The notes under the pieces: model-generated | The model's input: only the letters and a program-made list of their open reading frames with translations | The model's database searches: none | Told to the model about the DNA's origin: nothing | Source: Prevotella sp. | GTDB taxonomy: Bacteria; Bacteroidota; Bacteroidia; Bacteroidales; Bacteroidaceae | Direction of reading: 5' to 3' | Length of the DNA stretch: 64,000 bases | Assembly (NCBI GenBank): GCA_017619275.1 | Contig: JAFZSR010000097.1 | Span: 17,319-81,318 of the forward strand | Translations under genes and position numbers: made by a program | Shown here: in pieces, positions 34,432 through 42,950 of the stretch | Position numbering within the stretch: position 1 is the stretch's first letter | How the letters are laid out: each line of letters starts with the position of its first letter

Positions 34432-36189
34432 ATGAAAAATATCTTCAAGACTACAGTTTTGCGCATATCTTTGAGCGTGCTGCTGGCTCTCTGTGCCCAC
34501 GGCAGGGCTGAGGCCTACGACTATTATTTCCAACCCATAGATGCCCAGTTCGACAGCATCGCCTGCGTTCTGAACGAAGCCGACTTCAACAACCAGCGCG
34601 AAAATATCGACCCTCAATTGCTCGACTTGCTGGACCAACGCGCAGCCCAGACTGGCAACCGCCAGCTGCGGGCCCGCGCCATCTATTGGCGGGTGCGCAT
34701 GGGGCAGATGAGCGCGCAGCCGGCAAAGTGCATAGAGCAACTGGAGCAAGCACGCGCCCTGCTGACCGACGGCTACGACTACGACCGCGCTTGCATAGCC
34801 TATCAGCTGGCGGGAAACCAAGAGCGACTGGGACACTATATGCAATGCTATGAGAATACAACGGAGGCCATAGAACTGCTGAGCCAGGCGGGCGACCACT
34901 ATTTCCTGGGCAATGCGCACCTGTTGCTGGCCCAGATGTTTTTGGAGCTTAGCGACCATGAGTCGGGTCGCAAGCAGCTGGCCCAGGCGCGCCAGCACTA
35001 CGAACAGGCTCACTATCCGCTAAACCGCATCTACTTCTTCGAGGCTGTCTTCTCCGACAATCAGGAGAAGGCCTTGGACTACTATCGCGAGTCGATCAGC
35101 ACAGGGCAGCGCGACTGGGGCATGACCTTGCAGGCGTTGATCAATGCTTCGAGCATCTTCATCGACCAGCAGAAGAACGACAGCGCCGAGGCCTACATTG
35201 ACCAGGCCGCCCAACTGCTGCAGCACGAAGCTCCGCAAAATCCCTTGTTCAGCAGTCTGCTCATGGCCTATCGAGGCAAGATGCGCTACCAACAGGGGCG
35301 GCTGCAGGAGGCCCTGGCCGACTTGGAGCCGATAGCCTCGACAGCCGAACTGCTGCATGGCGAGCGCGTGTTGACTGATGTCTACAGGTATCTGTGGCTC
35401 ATCTGCGACACGCTGGGGCAGCCATCACGGGCCTACAACTATCTGAAGCTTTACAACCAGTACTACGAAGCCGCCCAAAAGGAGATTACCGACCAGCAGG
35501 TGCCCAAGGCACAGGCTCGCGAAGCCATCAGCCGCCAAGCCGACCGCATTCAGCTGCTGGAGCAGGAGGCCCAACTGAACCGTTTCTACCTCTACGGCGC
35601 CCTGCTGGCATGCGTGGTGGTGCTGCTGGCGGCGCTGGCCGTGTTTCTCGTGTTCCGACAGCGCTATCGCATACACCAAATCGAGAACCGCGAGCTGCGC
35701 AACTCATTGGAGCAAGAAGCCATCATCTACAAGATGAACCTGAAAAACTATGAGGACGACATCAAGCAGAAAGACTGCGAGCTGTCGTCGTCGACGCTGT
35801 TGCTGGCCAACAAGAACGAGGTGCTGCAGCAGTTGCACGACATCACCAAGCACTACAGCGACCAAGGGCTGATACCAAAGGAATACGTGCAGCGTATGAA
35901 CGACATCGTGGGGCAGTCGCTGCGCAACGACGATGAGTGGTCGCGCTTCAAACTCCACTTCACCAGCGTGCATCCCGACTTCTTCATGAAGCTGAAGGAG
36001 CGCGCCGCCGACCTGACCGAGAACGACCTGCGCCTGTGTGCCTACATCAGCATCGGCATGCGCGCCAAGCAGATTGCCGAGATGCTGAACATCAGTCCCG
36101 ACAGTGTGAACAGCAACCGCTACCGACTGCGAAAGAAGCTGGGGCTGGAGCGCAACCAAAAGCTCGACGACTTCATCAGAAAGATATAG
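34432..36189 (+). CDS. Membrane-anchored TPR regulator with C-terminal LuxR-type helix-turn-helix
   Basis: A 585-residue protein starting at MKNIFK. It has a signal peptide (cleavage after AEA, about 24), periplasmic TPR repeats (about 30-360), one transmembrane helix (about 384-406, LYGALLACVVVLLAALAVF) and a cytoplasmic coiled coil (about 410-470). It ends in a LuxR/GerE-like helix-turn-helix (about 525-585, LTENDLRLCAYISIGMRAKQIAEML). This is a common one-component design in Bacteroidota that senses an envelope signal and binds DNA. An upstream in-frame ATG at 34342 precedes the promoter and was not used. The neighbouring secreted-protein genes are plausible targets, but that is inference. 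Confidence 0.87.
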   Translation: MKNIFKTTVLRISLSVLLALCAHGRAEAYDYYFQPIDAQFDSIACVLNEADFNNQRENIDPQLLDLLDQRAAQTGNRQLRARAIYWRVRMGQMSAQPAKCIEQLEQARALLTDGYDYDRACIAYQLAGNQERLGHYMQCYENTTEAIELLSQAGDHYFLGNAHLLLAQMFLELSDHESGRKQLAQARQHYEQAHYPLNRIYFFEAVFSDNQEKALDYYRESISTGQRDWGMTLQALINASSIFIDQQKNDSAEAYIDQAAQLLQHEAPQNPLFSSLLMAYRGKMRYQQGRLQEALADLEPIASTAELLHGERVLTDVYRYLWLICDTLGQPSRAYNYLKLYNQYYEAAQKEITDQQVPKAQAREAISRQADRIQLLEQEAQLNRFYLYGALLACVVVLLAALAVFLVFRQRYRIHQIENRELRNSLEQEAIIYKMNLKNYEDDIKQKDCELSSSTLLLANKNEVLQQLHDITKHYSDQGLIPKEYVQRMNDIVGQSLRNDDEWSRFKLHFTSVHPDFFMKLKERAADLTENDLRLCAYISIGMRAKQIAEMLNISPDSVNSNRYRLRKKLGLERNQKLDDFIRKI

Positions 36190-36249
36190 ACAAAAACTGA
36201 CAGCACGAAGGATTCCGCCCATTTGCTTTCTTATTCAAAGAAAAAACAC

Positions 36250-36257
36250 TATCTTTG
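36250..36257 (+). promoter_or_regulatory. -7 box TATCTTTG before the Omp28-like gene
   Basis: The TTTG at 36222-36225 is 24 nt upstream, slightly far. If used, the leader is about 330 nt and contains all the repeats at 36265-36581. Confidence 0.55.
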
Positions 36258-36264
36258 CCCCCAA

Positions 36265-36581
36265 ACAACCAAACGATGTCAAAGAACCACAGATTTCGCA
36301 GATTACTCAGATGAAGAATCAAAGAACCACAGATTCCACAGATTACACAGATGAAAAATCTGGAAAATCTGCGCAATCTTCGGTTAAGACCAAACGATGC
36401 CAAAGAACCACAGATTACACAGATTACTCAGATGAAAAATCTGTAAATCTGCGCAATCTGCGGTTAAGCAGAAACAATCAAAGAACCACAGATTCCACAG
36501 ATTACTCAGATGAAAAAATCTGGAAAATCTGCGCAATCTGCGGTTAAGCCCAAACGACCAAACGACCAAACGACCAAACGA
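36265..36581 (+). repeat. Cluster of 61-bp hairpin repeats and octamers in the Omp28-like leader
   Basis: One partial (36285-36320) and three full hairpin copies (36325-36385, 36406-36465, 36484-36545; 61, 60 and 62 bp), then four CCAAACGA units (36550-36581). The array ends 9 nt before the start codon at 36591. No gene lies in the 36190-36590 gap. Confidence 0.92.
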
Positions 36582-36590
36582 CCAACAAAT

Positions 36591-38420
36591 ATGAAATCCA
36601 TCTTTTCCGCTGCACTCGTGATGACGATGCTGCTCTTTGTGAATGAGCCGGCACAGGCACAAATCACTTATTTCTCCACCTCGTTCGACGATGGCATACC
36701 CGAAGCGTTCAGCCTCTACGACCTGGACCAGAACGAACCCTCCTCCGACACCAAGAAAATGGGATTCGAGGTGGGCAAGCCTTGGGTGGCCCTAAAGGTG
36801 GACAAGGACTCCGTCAGCGTGGCCGCCTCAACGTCGTGGTACAAAAAGGGAGCAACCTCTAACGACTGGATGGTGACGCACGGCATAGAGATTGCATCGG
36901 AGAAGGCCGTTGTGAGCTGGCGTGCCAAGGCTTCCGACAAGAGCTATGCCGACGGCTACAGCGTCTACCTGTCGACCACGGGTGCCAGCCCAGAGGATTT
37001 CGATACGACGGCACCCGCCCTGCAGCTGGCAAAGGAGAGCGCCGAGTGGACGGAACACGCACTGAACCTGGCCGACTATGTGGGGCAGACCGTCTACATC
37101 GCCTTTGTGAACGACTCGAGAGACAAGGCGCTGCTCTATGTCGACGACCTCTTCGTGGGCGTGCCATCGAAGGTGGGCTTCACGCTCGACTTCGGCCGCT
37201 GCTACGACGGCTATGGCGACATCGTGGTGAGCGGACACGCCTTTGCCACGGAGCAGGAGGCGGTGGAGGGTTTTACCATTGGTTTCACTACTGACGACGG
37301 GCAGACCATCAGCCAGCATTTCGCCGAGACACTGCAGCCCGGCATCCCCGTGGCGTTCACGCTTGATGAAACCGTGCAGCTGGAGCGCAACCAAACAATC
37401 GCCTACAAAGCTTGGGTGGAAAGCGGCGACGACCGTAGCGAACTGAGCAACCGCCTGTCGGCCTACCTATGGAAAGTGGTGGCCGAGGAGGTGACGGGCA
37501 CGTGGTGCCAGTACTGCGTGCGCGGCATCGGAGCCATGAACTATATGCGCCAGAATGCACCCGAAGGGTTCATCGGCATTGCTGTGCACAACCACGAAGA
37601 CTCATACACCGTGCCCGACTCGATGGCCATCCCCGGCGAGGAATATCGCCGCTGGCTGATGTCGAGCTACGGCATGAGCGGCTATCCGCACTGCGTCATC
37701 AACCGCAACGCCATCTTCTCCACCGACCCAGGAAGCATTCCCGCCTACTACGAGGCCATCAAGGCCACGCAGGAAAACTTCGCCGGACTCACCCTGGAGG
37801 CCACCGTCGATGCCGAGGGCGTCATCACGGGGAAGACGCAGGTGTTCTTTGCCAAAGACTACACTGGAGCCGACTTCAAGCTGGCCTATATCGTCATTGA
37901 AAACGACGTGCACCGCACGCATGCCGAGACGGGCATACTCGACAACTACTGCGGCTACGACCAAATCAATGCTTACGCCGGTGGGTCACAAGGCGCATGC
38001 TACGGTTTCGAGAACCTGCCCCGAGTGGTCAATGCCGACGACATCTGGTATCAGGATGTGGCACGTGGCTATGCTGGCAACGACGGCTACAAAGGCGAGG
38101 GAGGCCTATTCCCCGCCAACATCAACGACGGCGAAAGCTTCACCCATGAGCAGACACTGAATATGCCCTCAAAGGTGCTGCGATGGGAGAACACCGAGCT
38201 GGTGGTACTGTTGCTGAGCAAGAGCGGCGTCGTCGTCAATGCCGAGAAATGCCCCATTGTAGTCACTCAGCCTTCCTCCATCCACCCTTCAACGTGCAAC
38301 GGTCAACGTTCAACGTTCAGCGTTTACTCGCTTAGCGGACGCCAGCTATCAGATACTTCACGACCAGGCATCTACATCCTGCGCCAAGGCGACACGGTCC
38401 GCAAGGTGATGGTGAAGTAG
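36591..38420 (+). CDS. Omp28-like secreted protein with CxxC site and T9SS tail
   Basis: A 609-residue exported protein starting MKSIF. A longer frame from 36510 would translate the repeat DNA and hide the signal peptide. The signal peptide ends AQAQ (about 24), followed by a jelly-roll choice-of-anchor domain (about 27-195, FSTSFDDGIPEAFSLYDLD). Next is an Omp28-related, thioredoxin-like region with the motif WCQYC (Cys306 and Cys309) and NYMRQNAPEGFIGIAVHN. A T9SS type A tail follows (SVYSLSGRQL...RPGIYILRQG). Five heptamers encode residues about 567-578, directly before the tail. A redox or binding role is possible; the Omp28 family's function is not established. Confidence 0.82.
   Translation: MKSIFSAALVMTMLLFVNEPAQAQITYFSTSFDDGIPEAFSLYDLDQNEPSSDTKKMGFEVGKPWVALKVDKDSVSVAASTSWYKKGATSNDWMVTHGIEIASEKAVVSWRAKASDKSYADGYSVYLSTTGASPEDFDTTAPALQLAKESAEWTEHALNLADYVGQTVYIAFVNDSRDKALLYVDDLFVGVPSKVGFTLDFGRCYDGYGDIVVSGHAFATEQEAVEGFTIGFTTDDGQTISQHFAETLQPGIPVAFTLDETVQLERNQTIAYKAWVESGDDRSELSNRLSAYLWKVVAEEVTGTWCQYCVRGIGAMNYMRQNAPEGFIGIAVHNHEDSYTVPDSMAIPGEEYRRWLMSSYGMSGYPHCVINRNAIFSTDPGSIPAYYEAIKATQENFAGLTLEATVDAEGVITGKTQVFFAKDYTGADFKLAYIVIENDVHRTHAETGILDNYCGYDQINAYAGGSQGACYGFENLPRVVNADDIWYQDVARGYAGNDGYKGEGGLFPANINDGESFTHEQTLNMPSKVLRWENTELVVLLLSKSGVVVNAEKCPIVVTQPSSIHPSTCNGQRSTFSVYSLSGRQLSDTSRPGIYILRQGDTVRKVMVK
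38288..38322 (+). repeat. Heptamer array at the sorting-tail junction of the Omp28-like gene, five units
   Basis: Units TTCAACG, TGCAACG, GTCAACG, TTCAACG and TTCAGCG, ending where the conserved tail sequence VYSLSGRQ begins. Confidence 0.9.
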
Positions 38421-38436
38421 TTGAAGGGCAGGATGT

Positions 38437-39345
38437 TCACTTCATCTTGGCGAAAATTTCGTTCTTTTCAATCGTCCATCCCTGGCGCTTCGAGAGCTCG
38501 CAGTCGTCGCCCTTGAACATGCGGGCGGCCTTCTTGTCGCCCTTCAGTTGCCACTGCAACCATGCCAGCGCCACCACGGCAAACTCACCGCCATGGGCCT
38601 GACGATAGGTGCCGCCGTGTCCCACAGGCAGATTGGCAGCACAGGCGGGCACGTGGCTGATGCGGTGGAAATCGTCCATACCGTTGCCGTAGGCGATGTC
38701 CTCCTGTCCACCCAGGATGTAGATGATGCTGCTGTGAATCTCGTTCAGCTTCTCCTTCGGGGGCATGGGCATGCCGCCCACGGCCTGGCTGGCGTTCTGC
38801 TGGTTGAAGAGTCCGCTGTTGCAAATCATCAACGTCTTGATTCGCGGGTCGGCACAGTTATAGAGTGTCTGCAGTCCGCCGCACGACATGCCGGCCACGC
38901 AGATGTTCTTCGTGTCGATCTTCTGATAGTAGGGCGACGTGGGGTCGCTGTTCTGCGCAATGGCCCAGTCGATTGACTCTATCTGCTGCTCGGTGGTCGA
39001 CATGGGGCCTCGGTAGGGCTGCTCGTCCATCGGGATATAGCCGGTGGCCAGCACCAGGAAGCCATAGCTGGCAATCTCGTTCAGGAATTTGTAGTGCTCC
39101 CAAGGCGAGTTGGTGCAGGCACCATTGCCCCAGACCAGCACGGGCAGCTGTTGCTTCTTGCCAAACGATGCGAGGTCTTGCGGAGCAAAGACGGTGTGGG
39201 CAGCCAACGAAGGCTCTTCTTTCATGATGGCCTTGAAGGGGCCTGTGCCGCCATCTTCCACCAGGCGGCTCTTCACATCTTGCGACTGGGCGTTCATGCT
39301 GCATGCCACACATGCCAACACGAGAATAGAAAACAGTTTTTTCAT
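38437..39345 (-). CDS. Secreted alpha/beta hydrolase
   Basis: A 302-residue exported hydrolase with a signal peptide (about 1-19, cleavage after MNA). The nucleophile is Ser154 in AGMSCGGLQ, the usual elbow motif. PVLVWGNGACTNSPWEHY resembles the oxyanion region of chlorophyllase/PHB-depolymerase-like and acetyl-esterase-like enzymes. The probable catalytic His is in PVGHGGTYRQAHGG. The substrate is unknown. It is convergent with the Omp28-like gene, with only 16 nt between their stops. Confidence 0.82.
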   Translation of the reverse strand: MKKLFSILVLACVACSMNAQSQDVKSRLVEDGGTGPFKAIMKEEPSLAAHTVFAPQDLASFGKKQQLPVLVWGNGACTNSPWEHYKFLNEIASYGFLVLATGYIPMDEQPYRGPMSTTEQQIESIDWAIAQNSDPTSPYYQKIDTKNICVAGMSCGGLQTLYNCADPRIKTLMICNSGLFNQQNASQAVGGMPMPPKEKLNEIHSSIIYILGGQEDIAYGNGMDDFHRISHVPACAANLPVGHGGTYRQAHGGEFAVVALAWLQWQLKGDKKAARMFKGDDCELSKRQGWTIEKNEIFAKMK

Positions 39346-39427
39346 AATGCTTTGATTGTTTTAGAGAAATATAGATTAAAGTAATTATATAATTTCTGAT
39401 GTATCTCTGCTGCGCAAATGCCCTTAT

Positions 39428-41302
39428 TCAGCGGCCGCGCAAATCTTCCGAGGCGAGCTGCAGGATGGCCTGGCTCTGCTTGGCAAGCTGCTCGGCGTTG
39501 CTGCTCTCGTCAATAACGATGCGGCGAGCATCAAGGTCGTAGAGCACGTGGCCCGTGCTGTCGACCATCCACTGGGCATTATTATAATTGTGTACGGCGG
39601 TGGGATGGGTGTAAGAGGAGGAAAGCACGTCGCGGCTGAAAGCGAAGTCGGCGTGCGTCAACCCCATCTGTCCCAGCAAAGTGGCGGCGAGGTCGCTCTG
39701 GTTGCAAAGCACGTCGATGGTGCGTGGCTCCTTCACGGCACCGCCCAGCCAGAGCATGGGGATGTGGTTCTTCTGCAAGGGTCGGCTTTGGTCGATGTCG
39801 GCGTGATTAACACCATGGTCGGCAGTGACCACGATAAGCAGCTGGTCCCAAGCCGGCGTGGTGCGCAGCCTGTCGATGAAATGCGCTAGACAAGCATCGA
39901 GATAGGCAAAGGCGGTGAACACCTCGTCGTCGTGCCGTTGCCAGCTCATGCCCTCGGCAGCGTCGGGCACATCCCATGGCTCGTGGCTGCTCAGCGTGGA
40001 ATAGCCCATCAAGGCCGGCTGACCGGCAGGAAGGCTGGTGATTTGCCGATAGAGGTAGTCGAAGGTGATGTCATCTCGCACGCCCCACTGGGCACTGTGC
40101 TGCTCGGCAAGCGAGAAGTCGTCCATGCTCACCAGCTGCTGCCAGCCCGTGGCGATGAGATAGCTGCGCATGTTGGTGAAATTGATGTCGCCGCCATAGA
40201 GGTAGCTCGTCGGGTAGCCCTCGGCTTGCAACGTGCGGGCGATACTGGGCAGAGAGCGACTTCTGGACGGCATCTTCATCACCGAGACGGTGGGGAACGA
40301 GGGGTAGCCACTCAGGGTGCAGAGGGTGCCGCGGTCGGTGCGCCACGAATTGGCATAGCAGCGGCTGAAGTTGATGCCCTCCTGCTTCAGCCTTTGCAGC
40401 TGGGGCATCGCACTGGCAAACTGCTCGCCAGCACTTTCGAGCAGGATGACGACGATGGTGGGACGGGGCGTGCGCAGCAGCGTGTCGGCATCCAAGCTCT
40501 CGGTGGTAAAGACGTCAGCCGTCAGCCGATGGCATTCGGCATCGTCCATGAAAGCATACTCCACTTCGTCGCCCATCTGATGCCCCAACGAGGAAAGAAA
40601 GCTGAACACAGGGTTCACCGCCGCATGGTTAAGAAATTGGTTTTGAGAGAAATAAACCTGACCGATATTCGTGGTCGACTCGCTCAGCCCGCCTCGCATG
40701 CCCACCACCATCAGTGGAATCAAAGCCAAGTAGAGAAGCGACTCGCCCACCCTTGCTAACGTTGAACGTTGAACGTTGAACATTGAACGATGGGCGGTAC
40801 ACTGTGTTTCATCCTTCAGGCAACGAAGCGAAAGGAGGCACATGCCATAGATGACTGCGGCGGCCAAGAGCCACAACAGGAAGCGGAGCACGAGATAGCC
40901 CACGGAAACGCTCTGCGTGATTCCCTCGGGCTGCTGCAAGTAGCTCAAGCACGAGGCATCGAGCTTGAAGCCCCAAAACTCATAGAGGCTGGTGTCGGCA
41001 ACGAAGGCCAATGCCAACGCTACCGACACCAGGATGAAATAGGCCTTGATGAGCCATCGAGGAATGCGCACCCACACGGCCACCAGACAGCCCAGCAGCA
41101 GGGGGGCAATGACATAGAGCGCGGTGGAAAGGTCGAGCGACAAACCGTGCCTGAGCACTTGCCAAACATCGCCCCACCCCACTCCATGTCCGCTGCCGCA
41201 GCTGGCCATGAATATCAGCTTGGCCACCACAAACAGCAGCACCATGATGGCAAAAGCCACCAGCATGAAGCACAGTCGCTGAAGCAACCTGCTACTTGTC
41301 AT
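39428..41302 (-). CDS. LTA-synthase-like membrane phosphotransferase (sulfatase fold)
   Basis: A 624-residue inner-membrane enzyme. Five hydrophobic segments fill residues about 10-210, followed by an alkaline-phosphatase/sulfatase-fold domain facing the periplasm (about 275-600). IVVILLESAGEQF carries the metal-binding Glu, the catalytic Thr is in RTDRGTLCTLSGYP, and YGGDINFTNM and ADHGVNH match LtaS/MdoB-type phosphoglycerol or phosphoethanolamine transferases. A four-unit heptamer array lies in the linker after the fourth or fifth helix (encoding MFNVQRST). Its start overlaps the upstream symporter gene by 11 nt, so the two are cotranscribed. The acceptor molecule is unknown. Confidence 0.86.
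   Translation of the reverse strand: MTSSRLLQRLCFMLVAFAIMVLLFVVAKLIFMASCGSGHGVGWGDVWQVLRHGLSLDLSTALYVIAPLLLGCLVAVWVRIPRWLIKAYFILVSVALALAFVADTSLYEFWGFKLDASCLSYLQQPEGITQSVSVGYLVLRFLLWLLAAAVIYGMCLLSLRCLKDETQCTAHRSMFNVQRSTLARVGESLLYLALIPLMVVGMRGGLSESTTNIGQVYFSQNQFLNHAAVNPVFSFLSSLGHQMGDEVEYAFMDDAECHRLTADVFTTESLDADTLLRTPRPTIVVILLESAGEQFASAMPQLQRLKQEGINFSRCYANSWRTDRGTLCTLSGYPSFPTVSVMKMPSRSRSLPSIARTLQAEGYPTSYLYGGDINFTNMRSYLIATGWQQLVSMDDFSLAEQHSAQWGVRDDITFDYLYRQITSLPAGQPALMGYSTLSSHEPWDVPDAAEGMSWQRHDDEVFTAFAYLDACLAHFIDRLRTTPAWDQLLIVVTADHGVNHADIDQSRPLQKNHIPMLWLGGAVKEPRTIDVLCNQSDLAATLLGQMGLTHADFAFSRDVLSSSYTHPTAVHNYNNAQWMVDSTGHVLYDLDARRIVIDESSNAEQLAKQSQAILQLASEDLRGR
40760..40787 (-). repeat. Heptamer array in the LTA-synthase-like gene, four units
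   Basis: The plus strand reads CGTTGAA three times and CATTGAA once, so the coding strand has TTCAACG units. It lies in the loop between membrane helices. Confidence 0.9.
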
Positions 41303-42809
41303 AGCACTCGAAAATCTTGCTCACCATCTGCTTAGGCAGCTTGGGCGTGAGCAAACTGGTAATCCACACCACGGGGAATCCGCCCAGCATGGCAATGGCA
41401 CCGCAGTTGATGGGGTTGATGGGGTTGCCGAGGAGCATGTTGACAACGGTGAGTCCCACGCCCCAGACGAAGCATGCCCATACGCTAATACGGGTGACAC
41501 CGCGCCAGTAGAGGCCCAGCATGAACGGAGCCAGGAAGGCACCGGCCAGCGCACCCCACGAGATGCCCATGAGCTGGGCGATGAACGTGGGCGGGTTGAG
41601 CGCGATGAGCAGCGAGATGGCAATGAAGAACATGATGAGCACACGCATGATGACCACCTTGCGCCGCTCAATCTTCTCGGAGACAATGTCGTCGATAGTT
41701 CCCTCCTCCACCTCACCGGGCAGCGACTTCTTATCGCGGTAGATGAGGTCGAGCGTCATCGTAGAGCTGCTGGTGAGCACCAGCGAAGCCAGCGTCGACA
41801 TCGATGCCGAGAGCACCAACAGCACCACGAGGGCGATAAGCACGTCGGGTAGCGTGGTGAGCATGGCGGGCACAATACTGTCGAAGGCAATCTTGCCGTC
41901 GGCGGCAACAACGGGATCATAAAGACGACCGAAACCACCCAGGAAGTAGCAGCCACCAGCCACGATGAAGGCGAAGATGGTGCTGATGATGGTGCCACGC
42001 TTAATGGCGGCCTCGTCAGTGATGCTATAGAACTTACCCACCATCTGCGGCAGACCCATCGTGCCAAGTGAGGTGAGGATGACTACGCCCAGGAGTCCCC
42101 ACGGGTCGGGGCCGAACCATGAGGCGAACACGCCCTGCTCGCCGCCGTCGCCAGGCAGTGCCGCCAGCTTGTTCACGGCCTCCGACAGACCACCCTGTGC
42201 AGCCAGCACGGCGGCAATGACAGCGACGATGCCGAAGAGCATGATGACGCCCTGGATAAAGTCGTTCATGGCCGTGGCTTTATAGCCGCCCAGAATGACA
42301 TAGACGGCGGTGAGTGCAGCCATGATGATGACGCAGTACTCATAGGGGATGCCAAAGCCCATCTCGAAGAGCGTTGAGATGCCCTTATAGACACCAGCAG
42401 TATAGGGGATGAGAAACACGAAGGCGATGACGCTGGCGGTGACGCGCAGCCCCTGGTCGCCGAAGCGGGTGCCGAAGAAGTCGGGCATCGTGCGGCTCTC
42501 GATGTGTTGTGTCATCAGCTTCGTGCGGCGCCCCAATATCAGCCACGCCAAGAGCGAGCCGATGACGGCGTTGCCAATGCCTATCCACGCGCTGGAGAGT
42601 CCATACTTCCAGCCAAACTGTCCGGCGTAGCCCACGAAGACCACGGCGGAGAAATAACTGGTGCCGAAAGCGAAAGCCGTGAGCCAAGGACCCACGGCAC
42701 GTCCGCCCAACACAAAACCATCCACACTGCTGGCCTGCTTGCGGGTGTAGACACCCACGCCAATCATCACGGCCAGAAAAATTACAGTCAATAATACTTT
42801 TATAACCAT
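41292..42809 (-). CDS. Sodium:solute symporter (SSS family)
   Basis: A 505-residue transporter with about 13 membrane helices. The SSS signature is visible as SVDGFVLGGRAVGPWLTAFAFGTSYFSAVVFVG near the N-terminus and GGYKATAMNDFIQGVIML in the middle. It resembles Na+/proline- and Na+/sugar-type symporters; the substrate cannot be decided. The start ATG at 42809 is normal. It overlaps the LTA-synthase-like gene by 11 nt. Confidence 0.9.
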   Translation of the reverse strand: MVIKVLLTVIFLAVMIGVGVYTRKQASSVDGFVLGGRAVGPWLTAFAFGTSYFSAVVFVGYAGQFGWKYGLSSAWIGIGNAVIGSLLAWLILGRRTKLMTQHIESRTMPDFFGTRFGDQGLRVTASVIAFVFLIPYTAGVYKGISTLFEMGFGIPYEYCVIIMAALTAVYVILGGYKATAMNDFIQGVIMLFGIVAVIAAVLAAQGGLSEAVNKLAALPGDGGEQGVFASWFGPDPWGLLGVVILTSLGTMGLPQMVGKFYSITDEAAIKRGTIISTIFAFIVAGGCYFLGGFGRLYDPVVAADGKIAFDSIVPAMLTTLPDVLIALVVLLVLSASMSTLASLVLTSSSTMTLDLIYRDKKSLPGEVEEGTIDDIVSEKIERRKVVIMRVLIMFFIAISLLIALNPPTFIAQLMGISWGALAGAFLAPFMLGLYWRGVTRISVWACFVWGVGLTVVNMLLGNPINPINCGAIAMLGGFPVVWITSLLTPKLPKQMVSKIFECYDK

Positions 42810-42818
42810 ATATTACCT

Positions 42819-42950
42819 ACCCCCATCCCCTCCCGAACGGGAGGGGCGCTTGGTCAGATTAGGGGGGAGCCAAGCTAACTATATTAATATTTTTTCCATC
42901 TCCAAGTCTATTCAGACTCCCCTCCCGTTCGGGAGGGGCTGGGGGTGGGT
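42819..42950. repeat. Paired GC-rich palindromes between porin and symporter genes
   Basis: CCCCTCCCGAACGGGAGGGG (42827-42846) and CCCCTCCCGTTCGGGAGGGG (42919-42938) are each perfect palindromes. Their flanks (ACCCCC-type and GGGGGTGGG) are also complementary, so the whole 130 bp could fold as one cruciform. No gene lies in this gap. Confidence 0.85.

Noticed and set aside
36510-36590. An N-terminal extension of the Omp28-like protein from the ATG at 36510
   Set aside because: It would translate repeat DNA and bury the signal peptide that starts at 36591.
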